NCBI RefSeq assembly: GCF_007747215.1
Contig: NZ_CP036273.1
Coordinates: forward strand, 5,564,322-5,628,321
Length of the DNA: 64,000 bases
Origin: Urbifossiella limnaea
GTDB lineage: Bacteria; Planctomycetota; Planctomycetia; Gemmatales; Gemmataceae
Direction: 5' to 3'
Under the pieces are notes generated by a model that searched no databases, had not been told where the DNA came from, and worked only from the letters and a program-made list of their open reading frames with translations. Made by a program: the position numbers and the translations under genes. Positions 61,969 to 64,000 of the stretch are shown in pieces (within the stretch, counting starts at the first letter, position 1; each line of letters opens with the position of its first letter).

Positions 61969-61994
61969 AGCCCACCCGTTGCAACGGGTGGGCT
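61969..61994. repeat. Short palindrome, family C
   Basis: The palindrome agcccacccgttgcaacggg and onward (26 bases) lies between the two sulfatase genes and matches 38210-38232. Confidence 0.85.
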
Positions 61995-62002
61995 TGGGCC
62001 GG

Positions 62003-63388
62003 CTACTGTTTTCCCTTCTTCGGCGCCCCGGCCCCGTTGGGGCTGAGCCGCCGCCACCAGTCCGGCCCCTCGCGCTCCACCGCCGTGTTGTGCTCGCGCA
62101 GCGCCGCCGTCATCGCCGCCAGCCGGTCGCGCTCGGTGCCGCTGCGGTCGGTCGCCTCGTTCGGATCGTCGCGGAGGTTGTACAGCTCGACCTTCGACAG
62201 GTCGCGGGCAGCGACGATCTTCCAGTCGCCCTGCCGGAGCGCCATGTGGAGGTTGTTCGGGGCCATGTCGAGCCGCCAGTAGAGCGGCTGGGCGCGGGTC
62301 ACGGCCGTGGCGCGGCCGGCGAGCACCGGGAACACGTCGGCCCCGTCGACGACGCGGTCGGCCGGCGGCCGCACGCCGGCCAGGTTGAGGACGGTCGGGA
62401 ACAGGTCGGAGCCGACGACCGGCACGTCCGAGGTCCGACCCGCGGGGATGCGGCCCGGGAAGCGCGCGATGCCCGGCACGCGGATGCCGCCCTCGTACAT
62501 GCTCCGCTTGCGGCCGCGGAGGCCGCCGGTCGAGCCGCGGGTGCGGCCCCTCGTGCCGTCGCCCTCCGGGCCGTTGTCGGCGGTGAAGATCACGAGTGTG
62601 CTGTCGGCGAGTTTCTCGTCCTTCAGCGCCGCCATGAGCCGGCCGAAGGCGTGGTCCAACTGCGTCACGTTGCCGTGGTGCTGCCGCACGTCGGCGTCGG
62701 CGATGCCGGCGTAGGGCGCCTGGAACTGCGGGTCGCTCTCGATCGGCAGGTGCGGCTCGTGCGTCCACACAGCCAGGAAGAACGGCTTCGCCTTGTCCCG
62801 GTGCTGCCGCAACCAGGTCACGGCTTCGCCGACCACGAGCGGGGCCGAGTACCCCTCCAGCGGGCCGACCGCCTTGCCGTTGCGGACGAAGTTCGTGGGG
62901 TTCTTGTGGCTGGGGGCGGCGTTGTTCTGCGTGCCGAGCCAGTACGCGTAGCCGTGGTCGTTCGGCTGGGGCTGGGCCGGGTCGTTGAACTTGCCGTTGA
63001 GGTGCCACTTGCCGGCGTGCGCGGTGTCGTACCCGGCCGCCCGCAGGAGCCGCGGCAGGGTGATCTCGCTCGTGCGGAGGTGGACCTCGCTCCCCTCCTG
63101 AAGCCACGTGTACACGCCGTTGCGGTACGGCGTGCGGCCGGTCAGGATCGCCGACCGCGACGGCGAACAGACCGCCGACGCGGAGTAGCACTGGGTCAGC
63201 CGCACGCCCTCCCGGGCGAACGCGTCGAGGTGCGGCGTGCGGATGGCGGGGTGGCCGTAGCAGCCGAGGTCGCCCCAGCCGAGGTCGTCGGCGAGGAACA
63301 CGACGACGTTCGGCCGCGCCGCCGGCTCCTGGGAGCGGGCGGTGCCGGCGGACGCCACGACAAGGACAAGGCAGACAAGACGCGGCAT
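62003..63388 (-). CDS. Exported Cys-type sulfatase
   Basis: A 461-residue sulfatase with a signal peptide (LVCLVLVVASAGTARS). Cys74 sits in VCSPSRSAILTGR, metal Asp34-Asp35 in VFLADDLGWGDLG, and GKWHLNGKF and TADNGPEGDG complete the site. It is close to the preceding gene in layout, suggesting a duplicated pair with different substrates. Confidence 0.93.
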   Translation of the reverse strand: MPRLVCLVLVVASAGTARSQEPAARPNVVVFLADDLGWGDLGCYGHPAIRTPHLDAFAREGVRLTQCYSASAVCSPSRSAILTGRTPYRNGVYTWLQEGSEVHLRTSEITLPRLLRAAGYDTAHAGKWHLNGKFNDPAQPQPNDHGYAYWLGTQNNAAPSHKNPTNFVRNGKAVGPLEGYSAPLVVGEAVTWLRQHRDKAKPFFLAVWTHEPHLPIESDPQFQAPYAGIADADVRQHHGNVTQLDHAFGRLMAALKDEKLADSTLVIFTADNGPEGDGTRGRTRGSTGGLRGRKRSMYEGGIRVPGIARFPGRIPAGRTSDVPVVGSDLFPTVLNLAGVRPPADRVVDGADVFPVLAGRATAVTRAQPLYWRLDMAPNNLHMALRQGDWKIVAARDLSKVELYNLRDDPNEATDRSGTERDRLAAMTAALREHNTAVEREGPDWWRRLSPNGAGAPKKGKQ

Positions 63389-63462
63389 GACACGCGGGCC
63401 TCGGCGGAGAGGGGCCGGGCCGCATTGTCGCCGGCAGCTGGGCCGGCGTCAAACGTCGATTG

Positions 63463-63681
63463 TCACGCCGCGATGCGGAGCGGGCCGACGACCCGCGCGG
63501 GCTGCTGTTGCTGGGTCAGACTGGCGATCTCGCGGCGGGCGTGCTTCAGCACCAGGGCCACCGGCGAATCCGCTTCCAGCCGGCCGATCAGAGCGGCCAG
63601 CTCCTCGGTCGCCCAGCGGGCCTCGGACACGTCGATGGCGGGGGATTGCGGCGCGAACGCGGACGGATTCGTCACGATCAT
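63463..63681 (-). CDS. Small protein of unknown function
   Basis: A 72-residue protein (MIVTNPSAFAPQSPAIDVSE and onward) with a helical middle (RWATEELAALIGRLEADSPV, ALVLKHARREIASL). The GGAGG 8 bases before ATG 63681 supports this start; an ATG at 63696 is possible. No family recognised. Confidence 0.6.
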   Translation of the reverse strand: MIVTNPSAFAPQSPAIDVSEARWATEELAALIGRLEADSPVALVLKHARREIASLTQQQQPARVVGPLRIAA

Positions 63682-63696
63682 GACCACGACCTCCAT

Positions 63697-64000
63697 GTCG
63701 GGGTGGGACGGACGCGGCATCATCTCAGCAGACCGCCGGCCGCACAACCCCACTTTTTGGTCGCCCGCATGTTCGCCCCGCGCCGGCACTTGCGGCGCGA
63801 CTTGAGCGAAACCGCGGCGCCGGGCCGGCGGGCGGGCCGAATGTGCGGGTCGGTGGGCCGGGTGGGGTGGTGCCGGCGGGAGCGGCGCGGGCGGCAGGTT
63901 CGGGCCGGGGAAGCGGGATCGGCGGTTCGGTTCGGGAGGGCGGCGGGCTGATAAGAACGGCGTCGGAATCCGCGCACGTTCTCGTGACAAGGAGGTTCGC
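63697..64000. other. Unassigned end of window
   Basis: No convincing gene: the open frames here are Pro/Arg-rich shadows. A strong AAGGAGG at 63989-63995 on the plus strand suggests a gene starting just past the window edge. Confidence 0.6.

Noticed and set aside
1-64000. tRNA, rRNA or CRISPR array
   Set aside because: No cloverleaf with a GTTCGAATC-type T arm, no rRNA signature, and no regularly spaced direct repeats were found on reading.

Overview
The window is very GC-rich and densely coded. Its gene content points to a planctomycete, most likely of the Gemmata lineage. Markers are a DUF1549/DUF1553 cytochrome-type protein next to a DUF1501 protein, two Cys-type sulfatases, a DUF1080 hydrolase, a TIGR03067-like lipoprotein, and the MoxR/DUF58/von Willebrand A cluster. 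The taxon is inferred from families, not from a marker-gene search. I saw no rRNA, tRNA, CRISPR array or prophage.

Layout. 1-3360: a partial NAD(P)-binding reductase, a HAD-like protein without its nucleophile, a FabZ-like dehydratase, TrmB, and a secreted protein broken by a frameshift. 3542-13163: a moxR-DUF58-lipoprotein-VWA-VWA-membrane protein cluster. 13340-23530 (minus strand): an FAD/Fe-S oxidase, a small Cys-rich protein, ScpA, two exported helical-repeat proteins and a SpoIIE-type phosphatase-like regulator. 23642-33528: a bifunctional-nuclease family protein, a HEAT protein, the acetolactate synthase large subunit, a flavin monooxygenase, a DUF1080 protein, MiaA and a membrane glycosyltransferase-like protein. 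33701-35513: an IS3-family element sits in a lower-GC gene of unknown function. 35700-39360: a cupin, two methyltransferases and a zinc-ribbon membrane protein. 39590-46231: an ion-transport block with a CNNM/CorC-type protein, a SulP-STAS-carbonic anhydrase fusion and a cation/proton antiporter fused to TrkA-N, CBS and PTS-EIIA-like domains. 46371-50510: the DUF1501 and DUF1549/1553 pair. 50765-57475: a chemosensory operon with the wspABCDE gene order and Wsp-specific sequence features, but without wspF or wspR. 57482-63681: a patatin lipoprotein, a Fis-type regulator, NikR, a DUF2721 protein, an LEA-like small protein, two sulfatases and a small unknown.

The most unusual feature is a dense set of inverted-repeat elements of several families in the gaps between genes. 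One element of the same family as those at 3367-3445 and 11005-11083 lies inside the FAD/Fe-S oxidase gene. It adds exactly 23 codons in frame, just before the iron-sulfur motif. This resembles the coding-sequence palindromes known from Rickettsia. Other points to follow up are the Wsp-like operon with no adjacent output gene, the antiporter-EIIA fusion, and the IS3 insertion that cut a gene away from its ribosome binding site and start codon.
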